Shown here piece by piece: positions 8,107-16,323 of a stretch of DNA of 64,000 nucleotides. The position numbers and the translations under genes were made by a program. The DNA is taken from NCBI GenBank assembly GCA_963741845.1, contig CAVUJV010000007.1:29292-93291 (forward strand). Direction: 5' to 3'. The first letter of the stretch is position 1. Every line of letters starts with the position of its first letter. The notes under the pieces were generated by a model. That model was given only the letters and a program-made list of their open reading frames with translations. It made no database searches and had not been told where the DNA came from. The stretch is from Roseiarcus sp963741845 (GTDB lineage Bacteria; Pseudomonadota; Alphaproteobacteria; Rhizobiales; Beijerinckiaceae).

Positions 8107-9361
8107 ATGGACGATATTCGCATCGACGCGGCGGGCGGCAACAAGGTCGCGTGCTCACACAAAGAATTGGCGCATCGGATCGATCGGGCCCGTGAGGGGC
8201 TTGCGCTGCCTTTCGACCCAGGCCGAGTCGACCTGATCGCTTCGGTCAGCGAGCACTTGCTGACTGGGCGGCGAGACCTGCCTGGATTCGTCGAAGCATT
8301 TCGCCTTCTGGACGCGGCGCGCGGCGGTCGCCCGGCTCGCGGCCGAGTTTAGAGAAGCGGCTCCCGACCGGCACGGTCGCGCGCGCGTCGAGGCGTCGTG
8401 TTCCATCTTCCACCCCAAAATGTGGAGACTGTTTTTCTTTACTCTTGGATTCTGTCCTATCTCGTCGGAAATGCGAACGTTGTGAGGTTGCCGCGGGAGA
8501 TCAGCGACCACATGGCCTACGTCCGTGACCGTTTCCTTGAGCGGCTGGAAGCGGAACGCGACTTCTCGCAATTGTTTCTCTACTACCCGTCCGCAAGCGA
8601 CACCGGGACTGCTATCTCCGCGAAGTCCGACGCAAGAGTCGTCTGGGGCGGCGATCAGAAAGTGGCGCTTTTCTCGGGCGTTCCGCTCCGCAATGGCGGC
8701 AAAGCCATCTGGTTCGGGGATCGTTCGTCGTTCGCGGTCATCAATGCTTCGGCGCTTCAGTCGCTGTCGCCGTCGGGGCTTCGCGACCTCGCCAAACGGC
8801 TTGCATAACGATATTTACACCTTCGACCAGATGGGCTGCTCGTCCCCCCAGATTCTCTATGTGGTCGGGACACGGAGCGAGCATCAGTCGATCGTCGGCG
8901 GCCTGCTCAGAGAGGTCGCGGAAAGCGTGGACCCCGGCAGTTCGGCCGTTTCGCCCGGACATGTGATTCGCAAGATGGTGGCCGCCTTCGAGGCAGCCGC
9001 ACACGTCGAGACGACGTCGGTCGAGTGGAGACCCGGCGCTCTGACGAGCGTCATCGCGGACGGGAAGCCACGCCCCGGCGAACGAATAGGCGGCGGCTTC
9101 CTCGACGTGGTATTCATTCCTGAACTCGCCGCGCTTGAGTCTCTGGTCAGGACGCGGGATCAGACGGCCACTCATTTCGGCTTCTCCGCCGAGGAAATCA
9201 CTCATCTGGCCGACCTCCTGGCTCAATCGGAGGTTTCCCGTTTCGCGCCGGTCGGGACTGCGCTCGACTTTGACTTCGTTTGGGACGGCTACGATCTGCC
9301 TTTCGAGCTGTGCAGGCTCGTCCGAGTAAACTCGAGCAGTCCTGCGGGCCAAAACCGTTGA
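8107..9361 (+). pseudogene. LuxC-family acyl-CoA/acyl-protein reductase, frameshifted
   Basis: Homology runs through MDDIRIDAAGGNK, then a segment with AAVARLAAEF, then VFHLPPQNVETVFLYSW and GNANVVRLPREI, then DIYTFDQMGCSSP with the catalytic Cys of the aldehyde-dehydrogenase-like LuxC fold, and finally WDGYDLPFELCRLVRV. At least three indels (near 8318, 8398 and 8805) break the frame; the first two cancel. The catalytic Cys and the nucleotide-binding region are preserved, so either the gene decayed very recently or the indels are sequence errors. Reduction of the acyl thioester with NADPH would release an aldehyde. It is the last gene of the acyl-processing set. Confidence 0.8.
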
Positions 9362-9713
9362 CCAAGGCCGCTTGCGGATGGCTTGACGGACGCGGACATT
9401 CCGGCACGCTGGCATAGCCTGGCGCTCTCAGGCGTGATCGCCGACAAGCTCGACCGCCAGAGTCTCGAAGGCGTCGCGATCGCCGCGACCGTTGCGCTCG
9501 GCTCGGAGGCCCGCGAGATTTTGGGCTTGGTATCGGGCATGCTCTGCTCGCCACGGCCCGATCAGCTGCGAGTCACGCGAGAAAGTCCGCCGCGCCACGT
9601 GTATTCCTCTGTTGTGAGAACTCGGCATGCGACGTGAGACGATTTCACCATGCGAACCATCCCGATGAACGCTTAGAATAACTGCAAAAATCCTTCCGTT
9701 TCCGCAGCGCCCA
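9362..9713 (+). other. Spacer between LuxC and the integration genes
   Basis: An 84-codon open frame at 9383-9637 has an Ala/Leu-rich sequence with no motif I recognise. It could be the eroded end of another island gene. No terminator, tRNA or repeat is visible. Confidence 0.4.
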
Positions 9714-9875
9714 TTGACCATAAATAAGGTCGCCGCCCTGCTAAGGGCGTCACGTCGCTGGCTCCAAGGCCAGCTTGACGGCATCGCGTACTTACGCGTT
9801 GGACGCAAGAAGCTGTTCGACGAAAACGCCTTCCACGCGCTTAGGGAGAAGTCGCGTTGCCATACGTCCTCATCG
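9714..9875 (+). CDS. Excisionase-like helix-turn-helix protein (3' end uncertain)
   Basis: From a TTG at 9714 the frame gives NKVAALLRASRRWLQGQLDG and then YLRVGRKKLFDENAFHALR, the helix-turn-helix pattern of small MerR/AlpA-like excisionases: a recognition helix, a wing with VGRKK, and a final helix. The frame stays open to 10049, but past about residue 54 it overlaps the recombinase gene and looks non-coding, so the true end is unclear. Position directly upstream of a tyrosine recombinase supports a role in excision or integrase control of the island. Confidence 0.6.
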
Positions 9876-11014
9876 CCCCGAAAGCTGGCCGTTCGACCTT
9901 CTGGCGCGTTCGCGGGACAGAGTACGAAATCCCCATTGATCGTAGCACTAAGGTTGCTGACAAAGCCTCAGCCGGCAAGTTGCTCAAACAGTGGAAGGAC
10001 CAAGCGAAGCGCCAGCATCTCGCGCCGTCAGAAGAACAAGGCGGCCTGACGTTCGGCGTGGCTGCTCTGAGCTACATTCAAGCCGGCCGCTCGCAACTGT
10101 TTCTCAGCCCCGGATTATCCGACACTTCGGCGAGACGCGGCTGGCGGAGATTGGCGAAGCGGAAATCGAGGGCGCGGCGGCAAAGATACTTCCGGACGGC
10201 TCTCCCGCAGACACGCAAACGAAGCGTTTACACGCCGGTTCTCGCCATCGTGCGTCACGCTGGCGTCGTGAAGGCGATCAAACGTCCGAAATGGACGGGG
10301 GGAGGTCGCGTCTTGATTGGCTGGAAACGAGAAGCCGCTGAGAAGCTGTTGCGAGCCGGCGACCGAAGGTCGACCATCGGCTCGGCGCATTGATGACTTT
10401 CTTGCTCTACACCGGCGCCGCGTCTCAGCGAGGCGTTGCGCTTGGAATGGAAGGACATCGACCTAACGGCAGCACAACCGCGCTGCTTCCTCAGACGAAG
10501 AACGGCGAGCCGATGACGGTTCACCTTCCACCCGAGGCGGTTGCGGCCCTCGCTAATCTTCGCGCGCGAAGGGATGAAGCGGAGCGGAAGCGTGCACTGG
10601 CAGTGCTGCGGAGAAACGCGAAGAAGCCCGCAATGCCTAAGGCGGAGAGCCAACGGAAGCCGCGGCGCGATGCAGTATTTGGCTTGACGAAATGCGCCCG
10701 GCTTTATGCGCGGCTCGACCAGCGCAGAAAGCAATCTGAAATCGTCCTCCCGCCCTGGTCGGCCTTGCACATGTTGCGCCATACACGCTATGTGGCGGCA
10801 CCTTTTCTCCGGTGCGGACACAGCGCCCTCTGTCGCGGCGGGCCTTTGGAAGTCTCGCAACGCGGCGAGCGTCTATGAACATCTCGACTTGAGCGAGGAA
10901 ATCACGCAAGTCCGACCTGTTCCCGTCAATGAACGCGATCCGTGCGAGATCCGTGTGATGATACGCCGTCACAAGAGATTGTTTAAACATTTCAACTTGT
11001 TGAGGGGAAGGTAG
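9857..11014 (+). pseudogene. Tyrosine recombinase (island integrase), multiply frameshifted
   Basis: The recombinase can be pieced together across several frames: N-terminal arm PYVLIAPKAGRSTFWRVRG, core-binding region RIIRHFGETRLAEIGEAEIE, the box I region around MTFLLYTGA followed out of frame by LSEALRLEWKDID, the HMLRHTRY His-x-x-Arg motif, and the SVYEHLDLSE segment with the likely catalytic Tyr. At least four indels interrupt it, so it is probably inactive unless many are sequencing errors. It reads towards the tRNA-Val 3'-half ending at 11066, its expected attachment site. It marks the right boundary of the island. Confidence 0.8.
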
Positions 11015-11066
11015 AAACGCCTTGACATGGTAGGGGTCACAGGTTCAATCCCTGTAGCGCCCACCA
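10925..11066 (+). repeat. Direct repeat, copy 1: integrase tail plus attachment site
   Basis: These 142 bases align with 11714-11855 without a net length difference. Both run from a segment encoding VNERDPCEI or VDERDACEI, through a CTTCAAC/TTCAAC-type stretch, to AAACGCCTTGACATGG and a T-arm-like end. Divergence is substantial, so the duplication is old. Confidence 0.7.
11018..11066 (+). other. Attachment site: 3' half of tRNA-Val(GAC)
   Basis: From the anticodon loop TTGACAT (anticodon GAC) the sequence continues with GGTA (3' anticodon stem), AGGGGTC (variable region), a perfect T-arm (ACAGG TTCAATC CCTGT), the acceptor strand AGCGCCC, and ACCA. The 5' half of the tRNA is absent, so this is an integration scar (att half-site) and not a tRNA gene. 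An intact tRNA-Val should lie at the other end of the island, left of this window. Confidence 0.75.
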
Positions 11067-11415
11067 TCTCCGAAGAAATATCTGAAAACACTCAGGTTTC
11101 TTCCTATGGCCGGCGCTCGGCGCGCGGTTTCGGAGCGTTCGTGAAATCGCGAAGGCTCACGCGACAGTGGAGAACTTACGTCCGGGGCTTGGCGAATTAC
11201 AGGATCGGCGCCTAAATTCGCAGTCGCCCCAAGGGGCGAAGCGCAACTTTAAAGGCGGCCCTTGCTCATCCTCCCGGCAGGGGCCGTTTCTGTGTCGTCG
11301 CGGCGCAGAGTCGCCGGCGGCCTTCTGCGCCATCAAGTCGCTGGCGCTGACGCCTCACTTCCGACCCGCGGATCTGCTATGCAATTCCCCAAGCATACAT
11401 TGGGAGGACGCGAAG
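11067..11415 (+). other. Gene-free region between attachment site and BON gene
   Basis: No open frame with recognisable content. A purine-rich GGGAGG just before 11416 serves the next gene. The segment lies between the two attachment-site copies. Confidence 0.5.
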
Positions 11416-11637
11416 ATGCAGGCTCAGCTCAGCGCCGAAGTGGCGAACGCGTTGCATTGGGATTTTTCGATTCCCCGCCATACCGTGACCGCCGAAGTGA
11501 GCGGCGGCTGGGTCATCCTGCGAGGCACGGTCGAGCGAACCTATCAGAAGTCCGGCGCCGAGGCGGACGTGCGCCGGCTGGCGGGCGTGATCGGCGTAAA
11601 GAACGAGATCGTCGTGCGGCCCCACCGGCCGGCCTGA
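11416..11637 (+). CDS. Small BON-domain protein
   Basis: A 73-residue protein consisting of one BON domain: AEVANALHWDFSIPRHTVTAEV, then GGWVILRGTVERTYQKSGAEADVRRLAGVIGVKNEIVVRP. The GWVxLxGxV strand and the VxxVxxVxxVxNxI-type end match OsmY/BON sequences, which bind phospholipid or hold together periplasmic or membrane-linked assemblies. There is no signal peptide. The ATG at 11416 has GGGAGG nine bases upstream. It sits between the two attachment-site copies, so it could be cargo of a small older element or a native gene caught between them. Confidence 0.8.
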   Translation: MQAQLSAEVANALHWDFSIPRHTVTAEVSGGWVILRGTVERTYQKSGAEADVRRLAGVIGVKNEIVVRPHRPA

Positions 11638-11713
11638 CCTCGCGCTTCCCATTCCCGACGGGCCGCGGACCTCGCCGCTCAGGCGGGGAATCGCTCATGC
11701 CCGAGTGGCTCGC

Positions 11714-11855
11714 GTCGATGAACGCGACGCGTGCGAAATCCTTGGGATAACGCGCGTCCGCAAGAGGTTTGCCTGATGCTTCAACCTGTTGACGCGCGGG
11801 CAAAAACGCCTTGACATGGGGCGCCTCAGCGGTTCAATCCCTCCGGCGCCTGCCA
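11714..11855 (+). repeat. Direct repeat, copy 2: degraded integrase tail plus attachment-like end
   Basis: This counterpart of 10925-11066 contains CCTTGACATGG and GGTTCAATCC and ends TGCCA. The T-stem no longer pairs (AGCG against CTCC), and GGCGCC now stands on both sides of the loop. The coding part reads VDERDACEILG and then meets a stop. I read it as the scar of an earlier integration at the same tRNA-Val site. Confidence 0.65.
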
Positions 11856-11898
11856 TCCTTACCCGAAGACCGTTTCCCGGAGAGCCTTTCCGGCCCGC

Positions 11899-12402
11899 AT
11901 GATCGCACGTCTCGCTTTCCCCATTGTCCTTGCGTTTATGGCGTTCGCGGCAGGAGGTTACGCCTTCGCCCAGCAGGGCGCCGTCCGGGACAAGCATGGG
12001 GACTGGGAGACGCGCTGCGAGACTCCGCCCGGCGCGGCCTCCGAGCAATGCGCCATCGTGCTCAGCATCGTTGACCGCGACCGGCCGAACCTGACGCTGG
12101 TCATCATCGTCCTCAACACCGCCGACCGGAAGGCCCGCCTGATGCGGGTGATCGCGCCGCTCGGCGTGCTCCTTCCCCCGGGCGTCAGCCTCAAGATCGA
12201 CGACGAGGATTTCGGCCGTCTCAATTTCCTGCAGTGCCTCGCCAATGGCTGCGTCGCCCAGCTCGCGATGGAAGACAAGCTTCTGGAAAAGCTGAAGACA
12301 GGCAAGACTGCGACCCTCGGCCTGTTCCAGACGCCGGAGCAGGGCGTCGGCGTCCTTGCGCCGCTGTCCGGCTTCAAGGAAGCCTATGAGAAATTGCCAT
12401 GA
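11899..12402 (+). CDS. Invasion-associated locus B (IalB) family periplasmic protein
   Basis: A 167-residue protein with an N-terminal signal peptide (MIARLAFPIVLAFMAFAAGG, cleavage after AFA) followed by the IalB core: a HGDWETRCETPPG opening, QCAIVLS, the central VIAPLGVLLPPGVSLKID, and CLANGCVAQL with two cysteines likely to form a disulfide. The family is widespread in Hyphomicrobiales, is periplasmic, and was first described in Bartonella erythrocyte invasion; its biochemical role is unknown. It is the first clearly core gene right of the island. A lipoprotein gene follows. Confidence 0.9.
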   Translation: MIARLAFPIVLAFMAFAAGGYAFAQQGAVRDKHGDWETRCETPPGAASEQCAIVLSIVDRDRPNLTLVIIVLNTADRKARLMRVIAPLGVLLPPGVSLKIDDEDFGRLNFLQCLANGCVAQLAMEDKLLEKLKTGKTATLGLFQTPEQGVGVLAPLSGFKEAYEKLP

Positions 12403-12454
12403 CGGGGACAGGCGCCTTAAGCCCGCCGAGATTGCGCTCCAAACGCCCGTGCCG

Positions 12455-13114
12455 ATGATGCTCCGTTCCTCCTTCCTCCGATTCGTCGCCTCCTTCGCCG
12501 CGCTTGGCCTGCTGAGCGGCTGCGGAGCCATGGACACAGTGCAGCACCTCATCCCGCACCACGACGTGAAGGACGAGGGGATCAATCTCGGCGCCTCGCC
12601 GATGCAGACCGCCGGCGTCCCAGCCAAGCGGCCGAGCGAGAAGCCCAAGGTTCTCGCGATCGCGTCGACGGATATCAATTGTCCGCCCATTGACGTCCCC
12701 GATGGCGGCGCGGCGCTTCGGGTCGGGGGACCGGACAACGCCTCTGTCCGTTATCAGTTCAATATCGGCGACACGGCCCGCCAGTGCGATCCTGCCGGGC
12801 CGGGCCAGGCTTCGATCAAGATCGGCGTCAAGGGCGACGTCGTGCTGGGTCAGGCCGGTTCGGCCGGGACCTTCAGCGCGCCGGTGCATATCGAGATCGT
12901 CAACAACGCCGACAAGAAGCCGGTCTTCTCCAAGACCTTCACGGTTCAGGCCTCCACCGACGCAGACCATACGAGCCGCTTCCAGCTCGTCACCGATCCG
13001 ATCGTCGTGCCGATGCCGACCCTTCAGCTCGCGGACCTCTACACGATCAGCGTCGGTTTCGGTCCGGGCGGCGAGAAGCCGGAAAGACCGCGCAAGCGCC
13101 GCCACAAGACGTGA
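12455..13114 (+). CDS. Putative lipoprotein of unknown function
   Basis: The start at 12455 gives MMLRSSFLRFVASFAALGLLSGC, a signal peptide ending in a good lipobox (LSGC), so the mature protein probably begins at Cys and is lipidated. The upstream in-frame start at 12356 would bury this signal and overlap the IalB gene. The 219-residue precursor has a charged linker, then INCPPIDVPDGGAALRVGG, and a beta-rich domain (VRYQFNIGDTARQC to LADLYTISVGFG). It ends in the very basic RPRKRRHKT. I do not assign a function. It is probably envelope-associated. Confidence 0.8.
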   Translation: MMLRSSFLRFVASFAALGLLSGCGAMDTVQHLIPHHDVKDEGINLGASPMQTAGVPAKRPSEKPKVLAIASTDINCPPIDVPDGGAALRVGGPDNASVRYQFNIGDTARQCDPAGPGQASIKIGVKGDVVLGQAGSAGTFSAPVHIEIVNNADKKPVFSKTFTVQASTDADHTSRFQLVTDPIVVPMPTLQLADLYTISVGFGPGGEKPERPRKRRHKT

Positions 13115-13121
13115 TGCGGCG

Positions 13122-13151
13122 TTGACAAGCGCCGGCGCGTCTGGCTAGCTC
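13122..13151 (+). promoter_or_regulatory. Possible promoter of the gcv operon
   Basis: TTGACA at 13122-13127 and a weak TAGCTC at 13146-13151, 18 bases apart, lie about 20 bases before the riboswitch. The -35 is good and the -10 poor, so this is tentative. Confidence 0.4.
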
Positions 13152-13171
13152 GATTACGTCAGACAAAGATG

Positions 13172-13355
13172 TTTCGCGGAAGAGTCCGGCCTCGCGCCGG
13201 CGCCGAAGGCGCAACCGCCCCGGAAACGCTCAGGCCAATGGACCGCGAAACAGTGACGCTCTGGAAAGCGACGCATCGCCGTAAGGCGCGCGTCCACCGA
13301 CGGGGGTAACCGCCGCGAGGCGGGAAATCTCTCAGGTCCTTCGGACAGAGGGGGC
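13172..13355 (+). promoter_or_regulatory. Tandem glycine riboswitch
   Basis: Two consecutive glycine-aptamer patterns are visible. The first has GCGCCGAAGGCGCAACCG, GGAAACGCTCAGGC and AATGGACCGC. The second has CCGACGGGGGTAACCGCC, GGCGGGAAATCTCTCAGG and GGACAGAGGGGG. The GGAAA-CTCAGG core and the closing ACAGAGG are diagnostic of the gcvT element. It lies directly before gcvT with no gene between, so glycine binding should raise expression of the cleavage operon. The expression platform between 13355 and 13430 is not obvious; no terminator is seen. Confidence 0.93.
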
Positions 13356-13429
13356 GCTACTCGCGAAAGGTCTTCGCCGCGATTGCGGCGGGGCGCGCTT
13401 GCGGGCGGCGTTCGTTTGAGCCCGGGGAC

Positions 13430-14563
13430 ATGATGACCGAAGCCGCGATCCTCGAAACGCCGCTCCACGCTCTCCATATCGAGCTTGGCGCTCGCATGGC
13501 CCCCTTCGCGGGCTACGACATGCCCATCCAATATCCGATGGGGGTGCTTGGCGAGCACCTGCATACGCGAAGCAAGGCTGGTCTCTTCGACGTTTCCCAC
13601 ATGGGTCAGGCCCTGATCGAGGGGCCGTCGCATGACGTCGTGGCGCGGTTCCTCGAGACGCTGCTTCCCGCCGACATTCTGGGCCTCGCGCCGGGCCGCC
13701 AGCGCTACTCGCAATTGCTCAACGCCGAGGGCGGCATCGTCGACGATCTCATGGTGGCGCGCGCTCCGCATGCGGATGGCGAATTGCGCCTCGTCGTCAA
13801 CGCCGCCCGCAAGGCCGTCGATTTCGCCCTGATTCGCGAGAAGCTCCCGGAGGGCCTGCGCCTCACGTCGCTGGACGATGCGGCGCTTGTCGCGCTGCAG
13901 GGGCCTTCGGCTGCGCGCGTCCTCGCATCGCTCGCGCCGGGCGAGGCGCTTGAGGCCATGTCCTTCATGGGCGCGAAGCCCGCTCGGGTCGGCGGGCTCG
14001 AAACCTTCGTCACCCGCTCCGGCTATACCGGCGAGGACGGCTACGAGATATCCGTCGCCGGCTCCGAAGCGGAGGCCTTCGCGCGTCTCCTGCTGGCGCA
14101 GGCCGACGTCGCGCCGATCGGGCTCGGGGCGCGTGATTCGCTTCGGCTCGAAGCTGGCCTCTGTCTCTACGGCCATGAGCTTGACGAGACCGTCGACCCC
14201 GTCGAAGCGGCGCTGGTCTGGTCGATCCAGAAGCGCCGCCGCGTCGAGGGCGGCTTTCCGGGAGCCGCGCGCATCCAGCGAGCGCTGGCGCAAGGGCCGG
14301 CGCGGCTCCGGGTGGGCCTCCGGCCGGAAGGCCGCGCCCCGGCGCGCGAGGGCGCCGAGATCGTGTCGCCCGAAGGCCAGCCCATCGGCGTCGTCACCTC
14401 CGGCGGCTTCGGGCCGAGCGTCGGCGGGCCGATCGCCATGGGGTTCGTGGAGGCCGCCCACGCCAAAGTCGGGACGCCGGTCGGTCTCGTCGTCCGGGGA
14501 AAGCCTCTCCCGGCTCGTGTCGCCTCGCTCCCCTTCCATCCTCACGCCTATCATCGTGGCTGA
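13430..14563 (+). CDS. gcvT: Aminomethyltransferase (glycine cleavage T protein)
   Basis: A 377-residue T protein. It takes the aminomethyl group on lipoyl-GcvH and passes the methylene to tetrahydrofolate, releasing ammonia. Family features are the N-terminal FAGYDMPIQYPMGVLGEHLHTR, LFDVSHMGQ, RYSQLLNAEGGIVDDLMV, SGYTGEDGYEIS, and the C-terminal GFGPSVGGPIAMGFV. The start may be 13430 or the adjacent ATG at 13433; GGGGAC lies just upstream. It is first in the operon after the glycine riboswitch, with gcvH 17 bases downstream. Confidence 0.96.
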   Translation: MMTEAAILETPLHALHIELGARMAPFAGYDMPIQYPMGVLGEHLHTRSKAGLFDVSHMGQALIEGPSHDVVARFLETLLPADILGLAPGRQRYSQLLNAEGGIVDDLMVARAPHADGELRLVVNAARKAVDFALIREKLPEGLRLTSLDDAALVALQGPSAARVLASLAPGEALEAMSFMGAKPARVGGLETFVTRSGYTGEDGYEISVAGSEAEAFARLLLAQADVAPIGLGARDSLRLEAGLCLYGHELDETVDPVEAALVWSIQKRRRVEGGFPGAARIQRALAQGPARLRVGLRPEGRAPAREGAEIVSPEGQPIGVVTSGGFGPSVGGPIAMGFVEAAHAKVGTPVGLVVRGKPLPARVASLPFHPHAYHRG

Positions 14564-14580
14564 AGCACAAGGAAGCCCCA

Positions 14581-14957
14581 TGTCGGAAATCCGCTACACC
14601 AAGGACCACGAATATGTCCGTCTCGAAGGCGACGAAGGCGTCGTCGGGATCAGCGATCACGCCCAGCAGCAGCTGGGCGACGTGGTCTTCGCCGAGGTCC
14701 CGGCGATCGGCAAAAAGCTCAAGGCTGGCGATCCGGCTGCGGTGGTCGAGAGCGTGAAGGCCGCGAGCGACGTGTTTTCGCCGTTGTCCGGCGAAGTCAC
14801 TGCGGTCAATTCGTCCGTGGAGGCGTCGCCTGGAGTGATCAACGAGGATCCGCTCGGCAAGGGCTGGCTGTTCCGGATCAAGCTCTCGGATCGCGCCGAA
14901 TTCGAAAAGCTCATGGACGAGGCGGCTTACGCCAAGTTCGTCGAGGAGCAGGGCTGA
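14581..14957 (+). CDS. gcvH: Glycine cleavage H protein (lipoyl carrier)
   Basis: A 125-residue lipoyl protein. ESVKAASDVFSPLSGEV holds the lipoylated lysine (near residue 62), and YTKDHEYV opens the family fold, as in GcvH across bacteria. It shuttles the aminomethyl group from the GcvPA/GcvPB decarboxylase to GcvT. An AGGAAGCCCC stretch precedes the ATG. It lies between gcvT and gcvPA in one operon under the riboswitch. Confidence 0.97.
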
Positions 14958-14961
14958 ACGC

Positions 14962-16308
14962 ATGCGTTATCTCCCGCTCGACGCCGCCGATCGCGAGGCC
15001 ATGCTCCGGCGCGTGGGCGTCGCGGACATCGGCGACCTGTTCGCCGACATTCCAGCCGACAAGCGCATCGAGGGTCTTCTCGATCTCCCCCGGGCCATGA
15101 GCGAGATGGCGGTCGAGCGCAGGATGGCTGCGCTTTCGGCGCGAAGCGTCGCGGCCGGCTCGGTTCCCTTCTTCCTGGGCGCAGGGGCTTATCGGCGGCA
15201 TGTGCCGGCGACAGTGGACCATCTGATCCAGCGCTCGGAATTCCTGACGAGCTACACGCCCTATCAGCCGGAGATTTCGCAGGGCACGTTGCAGGTTCTG
15301 TTCGAGTTCCAGAGCCAGGTCGCGGCCCTGACCGACATGGAAGTCGCCAACGCCTCGATGTACGACGGCTCGACGGCCTGCGGCGAAGCCATGCTGATGG
15401 CCCACCGGCTGACGCGGCGACGGAAGGCCGTCCTTTCGGGCGGCCTGCATCCCCAATATGCCGACGTCGCCGCGACCCTCGCCCGGATGGCGGGGGATTC
15501 GATCCTCCGCCTTCCGCCCGACGTCAGGGCGGAGGAGGACATCGTTTCGTCTATCGACGATGAGACGAGCTGCGTCATCGTTCAGAGCCCGGATTTCTTC
15601 GGGAATCCGCGCGACCTCAAGCCGATCGCCGACGCGGCGCATGCGCGGGGCGCGCTCCTGATCGCGGTCTTCACCGATCCGGTCGCGCTGGCGGCGGTGC
15701 GGTCGCCCGGCGAGATGGACGCCGACATCGCGGTCGGCGAGGGGCAGGGGATCGGCAACGCGCTTAATTTCGGCGGTCCGTATGTCGGTCTCTTCGCCAC
15801 GCGGCTCAAATATCTGCGGCAGATGCCCGGCCGGCTCGCGGGCGAGACGGTGGACGCGGAAGGCCGGCGCAGCTTTGTGCTGACGCTCTCGACGCGCGAG
15901 CAGCATATCCGGCGCGAAAAGGCGACCAGCAATATCTGTACGAATTCCGGCCTTTGCGCGCTCGCCTTCTCGATCCACCTGACGCTGCTCGGCGGGACCG
16001 GGCTGAAGCGGCTCGCGAACGTCAATCACGCCAATGCGGTCAGACTCGCGGAGACGCTTGCGGGCGTTCCGGGTGTCGAGATTCTGAACCGCCATTTCTT
16101 CAACGAATTCACACTGCGCACGCCGCGTCCCGCTGCGGAGCTTATCGACGCCCTGGCGGCGAGGGGCGTCATCGGCGGCCTGCCGGTCTCGCGTCTCCTG
16201 CCGGGCGCAGGACTCGACGATTGCATCGTCGTGGCCAGCACCGAGATCAACAGCGACGACGACCGTGTGGCCTATGGCCGGGCGCTTGCCGCCTGCCTCC
16301 AATCCTGA
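14962..16308 (+). CDS. gcvPA: Glycine decarboxylase subunit 1 (P protein, alpha)
   Basis: A 448-residue N-terminal half of the P protein in the two-subunit arrangement. It has MRYLPLDAADREAML, the FLGAGAYRRHVPATVDHL segment, YTPYQPEISQGTLQVLFEFQ, MYDGSTACGEAMLMAHR, and NFGGPYVGLFA. It forms the PLP enzyme with GcvPB, which carries the PLP lysine. The gene starts four bases after gcvH. Two-subunit P protein is a less common state among alphaproteobacteria, many of which have a fused GcvP. Confidence 0.95.
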   Translation: MRYLPLDAADREAMLRRVGVADIGDLFADIPADKRIEGLLDLPRAMSEMAVERRMAALSARSVAAGSVPFFLGAGAYRRHVPATVDHLIQRSEFLTSYTPYQPEISQGTLQVLFEFQSQVAALTDMEVANASMYDGSTACGEAMLMAHRLTRRRKAVLSGGLHPQYADVAATLARMAGDSILRLPPDVRAEEDIVSSIDDETSCVIVQSPDFFGNPRDLKPIADAAHARGALLIAVFTDPVALAAVRSPGEMDADIAVGEGQGIGNALNFGGPYVGLFATRLKYLRQMPGRLAGETVDAEGRRSFVLTLSTREQHIRREKATSNICTNSGLCALAFSIHLTLLGGTGLKRLANVNHANAVRLAETLAGVPGVEILNRHFFNEFTLRTPRPAAELIDALAARGVIGGLPVSRLLPGAGLDDCIVVASTEINSDDDRVAYGRALAACLQS

Positions 16309-16323
16309 AGACGGGTCCCGCCT

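Noticed and set aside
9383..9637. 84-codon frame after LuxC as a gene
   Set aside because: No motif, no ribosome-binding site and no good relation to neighbours; kept only as a note in the spacer.
11018..11066. A complete tRNA-Val gene
   Set aside because: The 5' acceptor strand, D-arm and 5' anticodon stem are absent; only the 3' half is present, as expected of an att scar.
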